Positions 44,453-46,367 of a stretch of 46,367 bases of DNA are shown here, piece by piece. How positions within the stretch are numbered: the first letter of the stretch is position 1; every line of letters starts with the position of its first letter. The position numbers and the translations under genes were made by a program. The notes beneath the pieces were generated by a model, which saw only the letters and a list, made by a program, of their open reading frames with translations, searched no databases and was not told the DNA's origin. The DNA comes from Rhodoferax sp. (GTDB taxonomy: Bacteria; Pseudomonadota; Gammaproteobacteria; Burkholderiales; Burkholderiaceae_C), in NCBI GenBank assembly GCA_025358555.1, contig JANYJD010000179.1:1-46367 (forward strand), read 5' to 3'.

Positions 44453-45429
44453 TCCATCTTGATGTTGGCTTCGGTGATCACGCTGTGCCACCGCGTCTGC
44501 TCGGATTTCAAATAGTCTCCCCACTCCTTGGGTGTGCTCCCTACGGGTGACGCACCGTTTTTGGCAAAGAATTCGCGAAACGCTTGCGTCTGAACCGCCT
44601 TCACGCTGGCCTCGTTTAGCCGTTTCAACACGGGCGCTGGGATACCAGCCGGAGCCATTAGGCCAAACCACGCACGCATGTCGTACTCGGGATATTTGGC
44701 CTCTGCAAACGTGGGCACATCAGGAATCAGTGGAGAGCGTTGTTTGCTCGAAATTGCCAACGCGCGCAATTTGCCGGACTTGACATGATCGACCATCGTG
44801 ATCAGCGGAAAAAACACCGCGTCTACGTTGCCCGCCAGCAAGTCGACCTGAAAGCCGGATGCGCCATACGGAACATGCGTGAGCTTAGTGCCGGTCAATT
44901 TTTGAAACCATTCGCCGCCAAGCTGCAAGAAAGATCCCACGCCAGTGCTCGCGTAAGTCAACTTGCCGGGCTTTGACTTCGCCAACGCGATGAACTCATC
45001 AAGGTTTTTGACTGGCACATTTGAATTGACGTAGAGCACCCAGGGGTGCTCACCCAACAGGCTGATGGGTGCGAGATCCTTTTCCATGTTGTACAGAGGG
45101 CGGTCAAAAAGCCGGGGATTGGCCGCCATGTTGGACGGCTGCGCCAAAGCCAGTGTGTAGCCATCAGCGGGCGCTTTGCTCAACGCTTCCATGGCCAACA
45201 TTTGCGCGAACCCCGGTTTGTTTTCAATCACCACCGGTTGCCCCAACTCAATGGCAAGCTGAGCAGCGAATTGCCGCGCTTCCACGTCCGGCCCGGCCCC
45301 CGCTGGCACACCGACCAGAATTTTGATCGGCTTGTCCGGGAAGGTTTGAGCGGCTGCGGGAAATGCTGCGCCGACGGCGGCTGCAGCTGCGGCGATGGCG
45401 ATCATTGAGAAGGTCGTTCTGCGATCCAT
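44449..45429 (-). CDS. TctC/Bug-family periplasmic receptor
   Basis: This 326-residue receptor has a signal peptide (MDRRTTFSMIAIAAAAAAVG, cleavage near AAAQT) and the Bug hallmarks PDKPIKILVGVPAGAGPDVE, VIENKPG and YASTGVGSFLQLGGEWFQK. The ATG at 45429, with GGAG six bases upstream, is preferred to 45441. No TctA or TctB lies beside it, as is common for Bug receptors in Burkholderiales. It is coupled to the VOC gene, suggesting uptake of the VOC substrate or product. Confidence 0.92.
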   Translation of the reverse strand: MDRRTTFSMIAIAAAAAAVGAAFPAAAQTFPDKPIKILVGVPAGAGPDVEARQFAAQLAIELGQPVVIENKPGFAQMLAMEALSKAPADGYTLALAQPSNMAANPRLFDRPLYNMEKDLAPISLLGEHPWVLYVNSNVPVKNLDEFIALAKSKPGKLTYASTGVGSFLQLGGEWFQKLTGTKLTHVPYGASGFQVDLLAGNVDAVFFPLITMVDHVKSGKLRALAISSKQRSPLIPDVPTFAEAKYPEYDMRAWFGLMAPAGIPAPVLKRLNEASVKAVQTQAFREFFAKNGASPVGSTPKEWGDYLKSEQTRWHSVITEANIKME

Positions 45430-45497
45430 GGCGGTCTCCATTCAGGTTGAGGATTCGGGGTTTGCCTGACCGCCCTGCACCTGCAAAGCGATGGAGG

Positions 45498-45574
45498 TAA
45501 TGTGCGCCGCGAGGGGCGTTGCCGTCCTTAAAAAAATATTAAAAATCGCTAAACGTTGCTAAATTTGAAGGGCG
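45498..45574 (-). promoter_or_regulatory. Duplicated promoter-region block, copy 2
   Basis: This block matches 43604-43680 over about 75 bases. On the minus strand AATTTAGCAACGTTTAGCG, then TTTTTAAT and TTTAAGGACG, again shows TTTA-type motifs at about 10-11 base steps. It lies about 70 bases before the tctC start, and the plus-strand small ORF begins on its other side. Confidence 0.6.
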
Positions 45575-45654
45575 CAGGCCTGCCGAGCGGCCATGACAGT
45601 GACGCTGCGTTCCCCTAGCATGTTCAATTCAAGCCGCAACCCCAGGAGAGTGCT

Positions 45655-45879
45655 TTGGCCCTATTGGATGATCATCCTGTCCGTGATCTGGACGCGCTGG
45701 CGCAGTTTGAGGCGCCGATGACGCTTGATCAGCGCGAAGCCGAGTTGCATGAGCACGCGCAGCAACTGATCGGCGAACTGCCGGCCTGGCCAAAACACTT
45801 CTACATCGTTGATGCGATACCGGTCACGTCGCCATTTTTGCGGAATAATCAACGGCAAATCCACCCCAACTCCTCATGA
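45655..45879 (+). CDS. Small unknown protein coupled to the CreA-like gene
   Basis: This 74-residue frame has no family I recognise. It starts at TTG 45655, six bases after an AGGAG site, and its TGA overlaps the ATG of the CreA-like gene (ATGA), which argues for real translation and coupling. The sequence is mildly acidic ([20 protein letters not shown]) with no signal peptide or membrane segment. It could be a leader peptide or a small cytosolic protein. Confidence 0.5.
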   Translation: MALLDDHPVRDLDALAQFEAPMTLDQREAELHEHAQQLIGELPAWPKHFYIVDAIPVTSPFLRNNQRQIHPNSS

Positions 45880-46361
45880 AAAAACATGCGCTCCCACTCG
45901 CTGCCCTGGCGCTCTTCGTCACCGCCTGCGGGTTCGCCAGCAGTGAAGAAATCGGTGCGGTAGACACGGTCTTCAAGCTCATCGGCCCAGACCACAAAAT
46001 CGTGGTCGATGCCTATGCCGACCCCAAGGTGGCGGGGGTAACCTGCTATGTGTCGCGCGCCAAAACAGGTGGCATCAAAGGCGCGTTGGGCCTGGCCGAA
46101 GACAAGGCCGAGGCCTCCATCGCCTGCCGCCAGACGGGTGTGATCAGCTTTGGCGGCAAGCCGCTGGACCCGCAGGAAGAGATGTACAGCGAGCGCATAT
46201 CGCTCGTCTTCAAAAAGCTGCGCGTGGTGCGCATGGTGGACGCCAAACGCAACACGCTGGTGTACCTCACCTACTCCGACCGCCTGATTGAAGGCTCACC
46301 GCAAAACAGCGTAACTGCAGTGCCGGTACCGGCGGGCACGGTGATTCCGGTGAGGAAATAG
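45876..46361 (+). CDS. creA: CreA-family lipoprotein
   Basis: This 161-residue exported protein matches the CreA family, whose function is unknown: [40 protein letters not shown] and [20 protein letters not shown] are typical. The signal peptide ends in VTAC, with cysteine 18 as the likely lipid attachment site, so this member appears to be a lipoprotein. It overlaps the upstream small ORF by four bases. Length is normal. Confidence 0.9.
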   Translation: MKKHALPLAALALFVTACGFASSEEIGAVDTVFKLIGPDHKIVVDAYADPKVAGVTCYVSRAKTGGIKGALGLAEDKAEASIACRQTGVISFGGKPLDPQEEMYSERISLVFKKLRVVRMVDAKRNTLVYLTYSDRLIEGSPQNSVTAVPVPAGTVIPVRK

Positions 46362-46367
46362 CCGGGC

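Overview
The window looks like chromosomal DNA of a Burkholderiales bacterium, most likely Comamonadaceae (Polaromonas/Rhodoferax/Acidovorax-like). This is inferred from high GC, dense short-gap operons, several tripartite tricarboxylate (Bug/TctC) receptors, and short dispersed intergenic repeats typical of that family. I saw no rRNA, tRNA, transposase or phage structural gene.

Region 1 (1-9981, minus strand) is a complete type I-C CRISPR-Cas operon read right to left: WYL-family regulator, cas3, cas5c, cas8c (with an internal start for Cas11c), cas7c, an inserted Bro-N/DinD-like gene, cas4, cas1, cas2, then a leader. The last 8 bases at the window edge match the start of a type I-C repeat, so the array probably lies just outside the window. 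The Bro-N/DinD-like gene sits between the interference genes and the adaptation genes and is the main candidate for an undescribed accessory part of this system.

Region 2 (10083-30974) is a carbohydrate uptake and breakdown island. A TetR regulator and one Gfo/Idh oxidoreductase converge on one side of a regulatory gap. On the other side is a long plus-strand run: sugar ABC transporter (binding protein, two permeases, ATPase) interleaved with three more Gfo/Idh oxidoreductases, then a DUF993 aldolase-like enzyme, a broken TctC, a sugar-isomerase-like TIM barrel, an NAD-dependent epimerase-like protein, a second dihydrodipicolinate-synthase-like enzyme, a TctC-TctB-TctA transporter, a second TIM barrel and an enolase-superfamily dehydratase. 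Together they suggest uptake of a glycoside or uncommon sugar, oxidation to a keto-sugar, isomerisation or elimination, and aldol cleavage. The substrate is not evident. A dihydroxyacetone-kinase tail remains as a fossil at the right end.

Region 3 (31011-38692) holds an aromatic-type pair (VOC ring-cleavage-like dioxygenase and FAD monooxygenase), a SNF2-type helicase, and an MFS transporter divergent from an AraC regulator with a palindrome between them.

Region 4 (38859-46361) holds two tandem paralogous OmpR-type winged-helix/TPR regulators, the second apparently starting at a rare CTG codon. These are followed by a DUF1330 protein, an ABC-type binding protein, a PIN-toxin fragment, a VOC protein coupled to a TctC receptor, a small ORF and a CreA-like lipoprotein. 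Nearly the same 75-bp block with phased TTTA motifs lies upstream of both solute-receptor genes. A short dispersed repeat occurs five times across the window and supplies the stop codon of several genes.
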